Origin: Rutidosis leptorrhynchoides
Lineage: Eukaryota > Streptophyta > Magnoliopsida > Asterales > Asteraceae
Direction of reading: 5' to 3'
DNA length: 64,000 nt
Assembly: GCF_046630445.1 (NCBI RefSeq)
Contig: NC_092340.1
Location: forward strand, 367,249,001 to 367,313,000
How positions within the stretch are numbered: position 1 is the first letter of the stretch; each line of letters starts with the position of its first letter. The notes beneath the pieces were generated by a model. It was not told the origin of the DNA. It searched no databases and worked only from the letters and a program-made list of their open reading frames with translations. The translations under genes and the position numbers were made by a program. Shown piece by piece: positions 1 through 11,400 of this stretch.

Positions 1-90
1 CCCATCCGTAAATTAATAAAACTTGTGTCATATTTTGTAGTATTTCCTAGTAAAAATAATAGTATTTCGTACACCCCGCTGCACACATCA
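1..90. other. Unassigned flank left of gypsy element 1
   Basis: I recognise no gene or repeat here. The bases do not match the part of the element-1 LTR that precedes the homologous point in the intact 3' LTR (around 7390). The boundary at about base 91 is therefore a real junction between LTR sequence and something else, or an assembly join. Confidence 0.4.
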
Positions 91-531
91 GTGCTCGTGA
101 AACAAACTTTTGGAATGTATTACTATTATTTCATTGATGCAAATCTTGTGGTTCACTTGTACTTACTTACTTAAACCTATGATTTCACCAACGTTTTCGT
201 TGACAGATTTCTATGTTTTTCTCAGGTCCTTGAACGATACATGATACATGCTTCCGCTCATTATTTTGATACTTGCATTGGATGTCGAGTATATGTGCAT
301 TTCATGGAGCGTCTTTTGACTTTACTTTAAACCGTGTCGCCTAGATTTCATTCGTATTATAACGTTGTAACTTAACTATTGGTTGAACAATTCTTGTAAA
401 CTTTGAAACAATCGTTATTTTGAAATGAAGGCGACATATCTTTTGGTCAAACGTTGTTTTAAAGACTTATGACCACGTAACGGGACCTAAGTAGACGACG
501 CCGTCAATGACGATTTGGTCGGGTCGCTACA
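91..531 (+). repeat. Truncated 5' LTR of gypsy element 1
   Basis: This stretch is identical by eye to the last 441 bp of the 3' LTR (7398-7838) and ends in TCGCTACA. About 1.93 kb of LTR, including the promoter region, is missing on the left. Reverse transcription makes two equal LTRs, so the loss came after insertion or from assembly. Confidence 0.9.
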
Positions 532-533
532 GA

Positions 534-546
534 TGGTATCAGAGCC
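534..546 (+). other. Primer-binding site, initiator Met-tRNA type (element 1)
   Basis: TGGTATCAGAGCC begins two bases after the LTR end. It is complementary to the 3' end of plant initiator methionine tRNA, the usual primer for plant Ty1/copia and many gypsy elements. Confidence 0.9.
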
Positions 547-954
547 TTGGTTGTAGGGATTTAGAGTTCATTAGTGTCAACCCCGAGTCATAGGGTACAT
601 TGGTGAGTCTAGACTACAACCGGCATATAGACTTGAAGTAGGAATTACTTGACTACTTGTGCATTTATACTCGAACGCTTCTACTCATATCTACTCTTAG
701 TTCATCTTAATCTCACGTTGTTTAATTTGATTGACGCGCCGCCTTGACTATATGAAATGATGTCGAATGCACATATGAATCAGGGTAATATAATTTCCGG
801 GATTATATTACGGTGACTCATATGAACGTTCCGACATTATAACATAAAGAATTTAAGGCGAGTCGAGGAAAAACTTCTCTTTATCTTTATTCTATATCAC
901 GGTTAGTATTATTGAAAATACTAATCAATGATATTCTTGTGTCTTGAAGGAACA

Positions 955-1075
955 ATGGCTCCTCGTCGTGTACGCCGCAATGAAACTCCCGAACAAGCTC
1001 TCGAACGGATGATAGCCACCGCCGTAGATGCGGCCATGGCCGGTCACTCATCCAACAACAATAATAATAACAACC

Positions 1076-1111
<36 letters not shown>

Positions 1112-4100
1112 GAGCCGGAAACTCAAACGAGGGATGCTCCTATAAAGCTTTCATGGGGTGCAAACCTCACACTTTTGATGGAACCGGGGGACCGGTCGTG
1201 CTCACCCGATGGTTTGAGCAAACGGAAGCCGTCTTTAGCATAAGCAGTTGTCGGGACCAAGACAAGGTCAAATACTCCACTCACACTTTCTCCGGAATTG
1301 CTCTAACATGGTGGAACACCTATGTTCAATCGGTGGGTACCGATGAAGCTCATGCCCTCTCTTGGGCCGATCTAAAGGAAAAGATGATTGTTGAATATTT
1401 TCCGCGCGAAGAAACCCGAAAGCTTGAGGAAGAACTAAGAGCTTTGAAAGCGGTCGGAAACGATCTTAAAGCTTATAATCAACGCTTCGCCGAACTATCC
1501 TTGATGTGTCCTAATCTTGTTAACCCCGAATCTCAAAGGATTGAGCTCTACATGCTCGGTCTTCCAAAAAGCATCAAACAAGGGGTGATGTCATCCAAAC
1601 CCACTACTCATCAAGCCGCTATGAACATGGCTCGCCAACTAATTGAAACGGTTGACGAAATCGTAATTCCGGCACCTAAGGCCGAGGATAAAACGGGCGG
1701 CAACAAAAGAAAGTGGGAACCCTCCCAATCAAGCAACAACAACTTTGCCAAGAAATCTTTCACTTCCGACGGCAAGAAGGGTTATGCCGGGAACCTACCT
1801 CTTTGCAACAAATGCAACAAACATCACTTTGGCGAATGTAGTAAGTTAATTTGCCACCGGTGCCAAGGAATTGGTCATAAGGCCAACGATTGTAAAAGTG
1901 CCACTCCCGTCGCTCGAAAATGGCCCAATGCACCAAAGACGGGCACTTGTTACGAATGTGGTCAAACGGGTCATTATAGAAATGCATGCCCGAAGAGGAA
2001 AGATAACCCCAATACGCGCGGCCGAGTTTTCAACATAAACACCGAGGAAGCCCGGGATGACACTGAACTAGTCACGGGTACGTTTCTTCTCAACAATTCT
2101 TATGTCTCCTGTTTATTCGATTCGGGTGCCGATAAATGCTTTGTATCCAAGACTTTGACTCATTCTTTTAGCACTCCACCTCTTCCATTAGATACCGCTT
2201 ATATCATTGAAGTGGCTAACGGAAAACTATTAAGTGCCGACACATATTACCGGGGGTGTACGTTAAACATTTTGGGTAGGGAATTTGAAATTGACTTGAT
2301 ACCCATGGAACTAGGAAGCTTTGATGTAATAATCGGTATGAATTGGTTAGTCAAAACGAAATCTCACATTCTTTGTGATCTCAACGCAATCCGAATTCCT
2401 ATCGAGAATGGTGAACCTTTGATTGTTTATGGCGATAAGAGTTGCACCAGACTCAATCTCGTTTCGTGCCTTAAAGTTAGAAAACTACTCCGTAAGGGTT
2501 GTTTTGCGATCCTTGCCCACGTTAAGAAAGTCGAGTCCGATGAGAAACACATCGATGATGTGCCAATTGTTAGTGACTATTCCGATGTATTTCCCGACGA
2601 ATTGCCGGGTCTTCCGCCTCATCGACCGGTTGAATTCCAAATCGATCTTATTCCGGGAGCCGCACCCGTAGCACGTGCACCATATAGACTCGCTCCATCT
2701 GAAATGCAAGAATTGCAAAGTCAAATCCAAGAACTACTTGATCGAGGTTTTATCCAACCTAGCCATTCACCTTGGGGCGCTCCAATTTTGTTTGTTAAAA
2801 AGAAAGACGGATCCCTACGAATGTGCATTGATTATCGTGAACTAAATAAATTGACGGTTAAGAACCGATATCCTCTTCCTCGCATCGATGACCTCTTTGA
2901 TCAACTACAAGGGTCTTGTGTATATTCGAAAATCGATCTCCGCTCGGGTTATCATCAATTGAGGGTTAAGGGGGAAGATGTCTCCAAAACCGCTTTCCGA
3001 ACTCGTTATGGTAGTTATGAATTCCTTGTCATGCCATTTGGTCTCACTAACGCACCGGCGGTGTTCATGGATCTTATGAACCGCGTGTGCAAACCGTATC
3101 TCGATAAATTCGTTATTGTGTTCATCGATGACATATTGATCTATTCTAAAAATGAAGAAGAGCACGAACAGCATCTCCGACTTGTGCTTGAACTTTTAAG
3201 ACAAGAACAACTCTATGCCAAATTCTCCAAGTGTGAATTTTGGTTAAAGGAAGTTCAATTTCTTGGTCATGTTGTAAGTGACCAAGGTATTAAAGTCGAT
3301 CCAACGAAAATCGAAGCCATTAGCAAATGGGAGACTCCTACTACTCCTACTCACATTCGTCAATTTTTGGGTCTCGCCGGGTACTATCGTAGATTCATCG
3401 AAAATTTCTCTCTGGTTGCACGTCCTCTAACCGCATTGACTCACAAGGGAAAGAAATTCATTTGGGCGACCGAACATGAATCCGCTTTCCAAATCTTGAA
3501 AACGAAGCTAACCACCGCTCCTATCTTGTCACTTCCCGAAGGCAATGATGACTTTGTTGTATATTGCGATGCCTCAAAACATGGTTTTGGGTGTGTATTG
3601 ATGCAACGAACGAAAGTCATTGCTTATGCTTCTCGACAACTCAAAATTCATGAACGAAACTATACGACACATGATCTCGAACTCGGAGCCGTTGTCTTTG
3701 CACTTAAAATGTGGAGACACTATCTTTATGGAACCAAGAGTACTATCTTCACCGATCACAAAAGCCTTCAACACATTTTCGATCAAAAACAACTAAACAT
3801 GAGACAACGAAGGTGGATTGAAACCTTAAACGATTACGATTGCGAGCTTCGTTACCATCCCGGGAAGGCAAATGTAGTAGCCGATGCCTTAAGTCGAAAA
3901 GAAAGAGCGGTGCCTCTTCGTGTCCGAGCCTTAAACATCACCATCCACACAAACCTTAATAGCCAAATTCGGGTAGCCCAAGATGAGGCTCTCAAGGATG
4001 AAAACATCTCTCTCGAACACTTGAACGTCCTCACCTCTCGATTCGAAGTTAAAGAAACCGGACTCCGATATTTCGCCGGAAGGATTTGGGTGCCTAGTTA

Positions 4101-5433
4101 TGGGGACCTACGAAGCCTTATTTTAGATGAAGCCCATAAGTCACGATACTCGATTCACCCCGGTGCCAATAAGATGTACCACGACCTTAAACAGCTATAT
4201 TGGTGGCCGAACATCAAAAGGGACGTAGCTACTTATGTTTCCAAGTGTTTGACATGTTCCAAAGTCAAAGCCGAACACCAAAGACCGTCCGGATTACTTC
4301 AACAACCCGAGATCCCGCAATGGAAGTGGGAAAGGATAACGATGGATTTTATCACCAAGCTACCAAAAACGACGGGCGGTTATGATACCATTTGGGTTAT
4401 TGTTGACCGTCTCACCAAATCCGCACACTTCCTTGCCATGAAAGAAACGGACAAAATGGAGAAACTTGCACAACTTTACATTAAGGAGATCGTAGCCCGA
4501 CACGGTGTACCTTTATCGATTATCTCCGACCGAGATGGCCGTTTCGTTTCTAGATTTTGGCGTACATTGCAAGAAGCGTTGGGAACGCGTTTAGACATGA
4601 GCACCGCATATCATCCTCAAACCGATGGACAAAGCGAACGTACAATCCAAACCTTGGAAGACATGTTACGAGCTTGCGTAGTTGATTTCGGAAAAACTTG
4701 GGACAAGCACTTACCTCTCGCCGAGTTCTCTTATAACAATAGTTATCACGCGAGTATTAAAGCCGCACCTTTTGAAGCGCTATATGGCCGCAAATGTCGT
4801 TCACCTCTTTGTTGGGCCGAGGTAGGCGACGTGCAAATCACCGGACCCGAACTCATTCACGAAACCACCGAGAAAATCGTTCAAATCCGAGATAGGCTTA
4901 GGACGGCCCGAAGTCGTCAAAAGAGCTATACCGACAAACGACGCAACGATCTTGAATTTCAAGTCGGTGACCGAGTAATGTTAAAAGTCGCACCTTGGAA
5001 GGGTGTAATCCGTTTTGGGAAACGCGGGAAGCTAAATCCGCGGTATATTGGTCCTTTCGAAATCTTGGAGCGTATTGGAACCGTTGCTTATCGTTTAGAT
5101 CTTCCGCCTCAATTGAACTCCGTTCATCCCACTTTCCATGTATCCAACTTGAAAAAGTGTCTTGCCGAACCCGATATCGTCATTCCTCTCGAGGAGCTTA
5201 CCATTGATGACAAACTTCATTTCGTGGAGGAACCGGTTGAAATTGTGGACACCTCCGTCAAGACTTTGAAACAAAGCCGAATCCCGATTGTTAAAGTCCG
5301 TTGGAACGCCAAAAGGGGACCCGAGTTTACTTGGGAAAGACAAGATCAAATGCAAAGGAAGTATCCTCATCTATTCGTGAATTCGGAAACGCAAGATCTC
5401 GAGGAAGAAACAACGACTACTGCGCCTACTTAA
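955..5433 (+). CDS. Gag-Pol polyprotein, Ty3/gypsy (intact frame)
   Basis: This is an uninterrupted frame of about 1492 codons. I chose the ATG at 955 (context aacaATGGCT) because the same start is conserved in element 2 at 26644; nine codons upstream are also open. Visible in order: a poly-Asn tract (residues about 34-55, from an AAC microsatellite); a gag capsid-like region; two CCHC knuckles ([14 protein letters not shown] near 298, [14 protein letters not shown] near 331); protease motif FDSGAD near 387; reverse transcriptase with [12 protein letters not shown] and FIDDILIYS near 723; RNase H ([10 protein letters not shown] near 870); integrase HHCC zinc domain (near 1066) and D,D,E core (DFI near 1130, SDRDGRF, QSERTIQ near 1228); and a C-terminal chromodomain-like segment ([16 protein letters not shown], near 1430-1480). 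No frameshift or internal stop is seen, so this copy could be the autonomous partner of related defective elements. Confidence 0.95.
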
Positions 5434-5468
5434 ATTTCGGGACGAAATTTCTTTTAAGGTGTAGGTAA
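5432..5468 (+). other. Hairpin and polypurine-tract region before the 3' LTR
   Basis: AAATTTCGGGACGAAATTT (5432-5450) is a perfect 8-bp inverted repeat with a 3-base loop that overlaps the gag-pol stop codon. It is followed by a purine-rich run ending at the LTR start (5469), where plus-strand priming should occur. The same hairpin lies at 30103-30121 and 39418-39436. Confidence 0.6.
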
Positions 5469-7838
5469 TGTAACATCCCGCCTGTTTCCATTCACTTTTC
5501 CGTTTAACTATTTAAGTTCCGTTATATGTTTATAACACATCTCGTTAATACGCGTTTGAATTATCTCGTTTAGGTAATTCCCGTACCCGTTTCCTAAGTT
5601 GAGGGACTAAAGTTGCCAAATGGAGAAAGAGATGACTAGGTCAACTAGTCAACTCTTTCCTCTCCATTCATTTTACCACCTCCCAAATAATACTTCACCT
5701 TTTTCTCTCAAAACCCTCAAACCTTCAATCATCATCCAAATTCGTTCAAGAAGGATTCGATCAAAACAAATTGCATATTTGAACTCCTCGTGATCTCCTC
5801 TTCGTTTCCATACCGATTTCATCAATTTTGGGTAACTTTCTAAAATCACTAATTCTTGTGTTCTTGAGATTTTTAAGTTATAAGGTTGTTAATTAGTGTC
5901 TATGGCTCGAGTCTAGTTTGTTTATGTGATTTATATGCTCGATCTCGTTGTTTTAGTGTAACTAGCATGAACTTGAATTTTGTTGTGTTGTTCTTGAATT
6001 TAGGATGATCATATGTTGTTAGATGTTAAAAGTTGATGTTTTAATTGTGTTACTAGCATCACTAGCTTCAATTTGATGTGTAGGTTGCCTTAGAAAACTT
6101 CATGAACTTGATTATTGATTTTGGTGAATTTGGGTTAGGGTTTGATGAACTTGAAATGGACTTTTGATGCATTGAATGCCATGGATTATTATTGGTAAGT
6201 GATTAGTTGGATTGTATGCTTGATTACCTTCAAAACGGCATATCATATGTATAAATTGGATTCCCGAAACTTAAATTGCAATTGATGAATTTGAAACTTG
6301 AAAATAAACCGTTATTGGTCACTTGACGGGATTGTGGTTATTGTATATGATGTTTTTGCTTGATGAAGAGTGGTTAGTTGTGTTCCTTGTCGAAAGAGCT
6401 TTCCGGTGATATAAAATACATGTTCTAATTGTTTGCGGATCATAAAATGTGATTGTTTGTGTTTTGGTTCGTGCAATTGAGAAATTCAGCAAACAGGGCC
6501 TGGAAGGCATTTGGGACGCCGTCCTTACTTTTGGGACGCCGTCCCACTCTTCAATTTGGGACGCCGTCTTGACGTTTGGGACGCCGTCCCACCCTTCATT
6601 GTGGGACGCCGTCTAGCCACTTGGGACGCCGTCCCATTTGGGTAAAACTGGCTGTTCGTTTTAGTCATTTGACGTGAAAAGGTTTGCTATGCTACGGACC
6701 TCCGATTAACATGAAACTTGGCCAACATGCTCATATATGATTATATAACTTAGAAAAATTGTCGGATATCCAACCCGACCCCGTTGACTTTTCTGTTGAC
6801 TTTGACCCTACCAAGTCGACTTTTAATCAAACTTAACCAAATAATTGTGCAATCGTTCTAACATGTTTTTATACTTGTACCTTGCATGAAACATGACAAT
6901 TTGATTCACATGCTATTATGACCGAGTCTTAACGAGCCATAGGACTAATTGAACATCTTTGACCTATCGTGTTTACCGTTATTGATACAAACCTATTGTT
7001 TAGGTCAAGACTAGCATTGTTCTTTGCACACGTTTACTTGTCGAAGTACTTTACTACTCGTGCACTCAAGGTGAGATCATAGTCCCACTTTTACTCTTTT
7101 TGAACTTATATTGGGATGAGAAAACATAAACGATTCTTTTGAACTAAGTGAACACAAGAACGGGAAAACAAACATTCTACATACGAGTTTAGAACAAAAT
7201 CCTCAATTCGATTATCTTTAGTTACACTTTCCGGGTGTAAGCGAGAACTTATGTTATATGGCCATATGGGTTGACAACCCTCATCTTTGACGGTTCGCTA
7301 CCGTCTACGGATGAAATATATTTTCGAGAATCAGTGTTTGTTCTAGCACTAAGTGATGGGGTATACAATGGAAGGAATGTTAAGCTTTGATAATTGGGTG
7401 CTCGTGAAACAAACTTTTGGAATGTATTACTATTATTTCATTGATGCAAATCTTGTGGTTCACTTGTACTTACTTACTTAAACCTATGATTTCACCAACG
7501 TTTTCGTTGACAGATTTCTATGTTTTTCTCAGGTCCTTGAACGATACATGATACATGCTTCCGCTCATTATTTTGATACTTGCATTGGATGTCGAGTATA
7601 TGTGCATTTCATGGAGCGTCTTTTGACTTTACTTTAAACCGTGTCGCCTAGATTTCATTCGTATTATAACGTTGTAACTTAACTATTGGTTGAACAATTC
7701 TTGTAAACTTTGAAACAATCGTTATTTTGAAATGAAGGCGACATATCTTTTGGTCAAACGTTGTTTTAAAGACTTATGACCACGTAACGGGACCTAAGTA
7801 GACGACGCCGTCAATGACGATTTGGTCGGGTCGCTACA
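5469..7838 (+). repeat. 3' LTR of gypsy element 1 (2370 bp)
   Basis: It starts TGTAACATCCCGCC and ends GGTCGCTACA. It contains a palindrome array (6513-6635), an intron-like module (donor CAAG/GTGAGA at 7071, acceptor TTCTCAG ending at 7532) and a CAACG-TTTT-CGTTG hairpin (7496-7509). It is collinear with, but diverged from, the LTRs of element 2. Confidence 0.9.
6513..6635 (+). repeat. Six-copy GC-rich palindrome array in LTR
   Basis: Six copies of GGGACGCCGTCCC (six-base arms GGGACG/CGTCCC around one central C; three copies trimmed at the 3' end) start at 6513, 6533, 6558, 6578, 6603 and 6623. Steps alternate 20 and 25 bp, giving three 45-bp units that each hold a pair. The surrounding LTR is AT-rich. 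Confidence 0.9.
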
Positions 7839-7985
7839 CTCAATACATCCTGGAACGGGGAAGATGTACAAGGATCTCAAGAAACATTTTTGGTGGCCGG
7901 GTATGAAAGCCGATGTTGCTAAATACGTAGGAGAATGTTTGACGTGTTCTAAGGTCAAAGCTGAGCATCAGAAACCATCAGAGGG
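7839..7985 (+). pseudogene. Ty3/gypsy integrase zinc-domain fragment
   Basis: The plus-strand translation reads [19 protein letters not shown] and continues to [12 protein letters not shown], the H-H-C-C zinc-binding region of a gypsy integrase. It is similar to residues near 1066 of element 1 but clearly different in sequence. It starts directly at the end of element 1's 3' LTR and loses similarity after about 7985. It is a relic of an older element. Confidence 0.8.
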
Positions 7986-8469
7986 TACGGGATCTTTTAA
8001 GCTTGAATCGAATCAAGCTATGAACGAATCAAAGCTCAAATAGCTCAGAAGCTCAGCTCATCTATGTAAGTGTCGTTTATCGTTAATATATTTAGCTCTG
8101 GCTTTCAGAAAACTAGTGTTTGTTCTCAATAACACAACCAGTAACTCAAGCATAGTAGCCGACTCAACGAATAATATGCCCAATTATTATAAAAATAGGT
8201 AAATAGGTAAATTACACTGGTTTTCGACAAATATAATGAAATTTGCGCATGTAGATCTGTAGTAAAAATACATTTGAGTAATTTGTTATGTAATAGGAGT
8301 ATATAACAACGAGATTCAACTTATAATGTGGGAGTTCAATCATATACAACTTGCACGTAACACCACATTGTAAATCACTATGGATGCATGTTATTATCCG
8401 TTTACCATTACAAAAGCTATAACAGATTTGATAACAGTTAAAGACAAGTACTTAACATCATATGTAGAT
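7986..8469. other. Intergenic / 3' flank of SPS
   Basis: AT-rich sequence with no recognisable coding domain. It lies downstream of the SPS stop codon (minus strand) and should hold the SPS 3' UTR and polyadenylation site, which I cannot place exactly. Confidence 0.5.
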
Positions 8470-11400
8470 TCATGCATTACATTTAGAAAGCTTTGTAAGG
8501 GCACTCGCAATCTCTTCAGCGTTAGTTTTACTAACGTGTGCAACGAGTGGGCTTTCTCCAGGAACTATGTCTTCTTTTAAGTAGCTACCAGTGGTTCTAA
8601 GCAACTCTTCAGAACCTTTTTTCACAACACCTTTAAAAATAAGTGTCTTGTGGGTCCCTGATATGAGTTCTTCATAATCCGTGTCACCCGTTTCTCCAAG
8701 GACTAGATACATGTTCGCAACATTTAATCTCCAACGGACGAAAAAGTACCTATTTTGCCCAAAACACATTTTCACAGTCAAATTCAAGTAGTTTGACCAA
8801 GTTATTGATTTTCTCCTCTTCTTCGTCTATGGAGTTATAAAGGTTAGAAATTTGATGTGGTAGTAAATATTAACAATCGAGGATTTTACCCATCTATATA
8901 GACGTGGAAATTTTGACCCATTTATCTAGAGAAGCAATTTTGACCCATTTATTTACAGGTGACAAATTTGATCCGTTTATGTAAAGGTGGCAATTTGACC
9001 CATCTATACAGAAGTGGCAATTTTGACCCATTTATGTAGATGCGGCAATATTTATCGATTTATGTAGAGGTGACAATTTTGACCAATTATTTATAATCTC
9101 AAACAAATTACATAAAACTTTCATCTACAAAAGAAATGTGTTCAAAAGCTCCTTGCAAATACTTTTAAAATCATGTGCAAGATGTAGTTAAAGTCAAAAG
9201 CTTATAAGACATGTTTTACCTAAGGGCTTGTGATCGAGAGGCGAGGAGAGGTATAAGTTGCAGTCTAGTAGAGTTTCTACAATACATGAGATGGCACCGC
9301 AGACCCCTCATTCTAAATTTTTGTCTCAGATCATCCACTTTTTTTGCCTGCAAACACAAACCGAAAACAGAATTAATATTATGAAAAGTGTTATTCATAC
9401 ATCAGTTGGGTTATAATTAAATTCATACCTTTTTGACGTCTTTTATCAGGTAAGATAAGCAATGAGAGTTGCTCGATTTTGCATCTTCTTCAATTACTTT
9501 CACATGTTTCCCAGTATTTCCTTGTGTACTTTCAGGTTCATTCATCAGCTTCCAAATAGTTTTCTTTACACCATCTGATCCCCATCTGTACTCAATATGT
9601 GACGCGTAATCAGGATCCGGTTGTAGTTCACCGTTTTCTTCACAAGTTCCAGGATAATAAACTTCACTACCACTACTACAAACCACAGCATCAAACTCAT
9701 TCACCTTAATCTTCCCCGTTTTCAAGAAATTCGTCAACTCTAATAACGGCATAGCTGTTGATATCGCGACACCTGTCGCTTTCGCTAATTGTGAATCTAG
9801 TTTAATCGCCTTCAACGTCTCTTGTATCATATTAATCATTGTTGTTTCAGGTAAACCATGACTATCATAACAATCAACTGCTATAACAATCAATTTCCGT
9901 CTCTTTCTTATAATTGGATACTTAGACGAATTACTAGTATTCACATCTATAACTTTCTTGTTAATCTCACCAACTTTTTCTGACGATTGAGGTCGCTTCA
10001 TTTTGCTCATTACTCGTTTGACTTGATCTTGAATATCTCCACTACTATCTAACGAGTCGCTAATTGAATAAGATTTATCACCGTCAACAGAAAGGAATAA
10101 AGATGAATCGTGCACATCTCGTAGTGAATCATTTAATGATTCGTCCGTTAGCATTTCGTCTGCAGGCGTGTCGGTTTTCCATGCGGGATGTCTCATACGA
10201 CATGATGCCACTCGTGTTAGATATGTTCGACAATGTTCAGGCCATGAAAATAGGTGTATGTTTCTCCAACCGTTTCTTTGACACTCGTGCCACATATTTT
10301 TCTCCGATAAAAGTTTGAGTAGAGCATCAGCTATTCCCTGTTGATCGTGCGGGTCTATGAGTAGCCCGTTGTTCAAAGCCTGTGATTGCAAATATATCAA
10401 CATTAGTTTCTTTTATGCTACTAAAGGGGCTTTTTGGATAATGCTTTGAAAATCACTATGTGTTCAGTGGCAGAACTTGAACCCGACTTGAGACGGGACG
10501 GAACTAGTGAAAGAGGGAACACTAAAAAAAAAAAAAAAAAACTTATTTTTCAGTGTAAATTTTTCTTTTTTAAATCGAGCTGGGTTGAATACCCCCTTTG
10601 TTGCACTATGTTTCGCCTTTGTATGTCGTAATTGATAATCCAAAGGGTGGGGTTAAGATTGAAGTCAGTATGCCGTTTCAATAGGAAAAAAACAATTTGA
10701 CTTACTCTATGAATATCAACAGGACCACCATTTTTAGTTGCTACCATAGGAAGTCCATGCGCTGCAGCCTATATATTAAAAAAAAATGCCAACTTTTAGT
10801 ACTCAAGCAAAACAAAGATGATTTCGACGAACTGAAAATACTTATAACAGCGAACCTCAATCAACGTTAGCCCAAAAGGTTCAACCAGAGCAGGGTTTAT
10901 AAAAACTCCCTGTCAAAAGTATTAAAAAATGGCAATCACAAATTATTACTGTATACAGATAAGTTAACATAATTACTTTAAATGCATGTTATACAAATGA
11001 TAAACCTTGGTTTTGGCGGCTAAACGGTAAATTTCTGGAACATCGTTTTGCTTATGATGCTTAGGGAACGCAACTTGCCCATAAAGATCATATTTGTCGA
11101 CTAGTTTCAGTACAGTTGTAAGAACACTAGCATTACCAGCCGACATGTCATCGATATCTTCTCTATTCCCCATTATAAGTGTCTGTAAAAACATGTTTCG
11201 TTAAGTCAACAAAAAAAAAACATATATATACACATGAACATGGTAAATAAAATAAGTGGAGCCATTATGCTTACAAGATTAGCGAGCTCTCTCAAAGAGC
11301 GACATTCTCCAAACGCCTTCAAAAGAGTTGTAATGTTCTTCTTTGGATCTGGTCTTGACAATGCTAGTATCATTGGTTTGTGCGGATTTGTCAAAAATCG

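Larger units (their letters stand above)
91..7838 (+). mobile_element. Ty3/gypsy chromovirus-like LTR retrotransposon, coding-intact (element 1)
   Basis: The order is partial 5' LTR (91-531), initiator-Met-tRNA primer-binding site (534-546), one long gag-pol frame (955-5433), and full 3' LTR (5469-7838, TGTAACATCC to GTCGCTACA). Protease, reverse transcriptase, RNase H, integrase and then a chromodomain-like tail is Ty3/gypsy order; the tail suggests the Tekay/Del chromovirus group. The 441 bp shared by the two LTRs are identical by eye, which points to recent insertion. The 3' flank is part of another gypsy integrase, so this copy probably landed in an older retroelement. No target-site duplication can be checked because the 5' LTR is truncated. 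Confidence 0.92.

Noticed and set aside
887-1126. Minus-strand Cys-rich open frame
   Set aside because: It is the reverse of the gag poly-Asn microsatellite; the composition comes from the AAC repeat, not from a protein.
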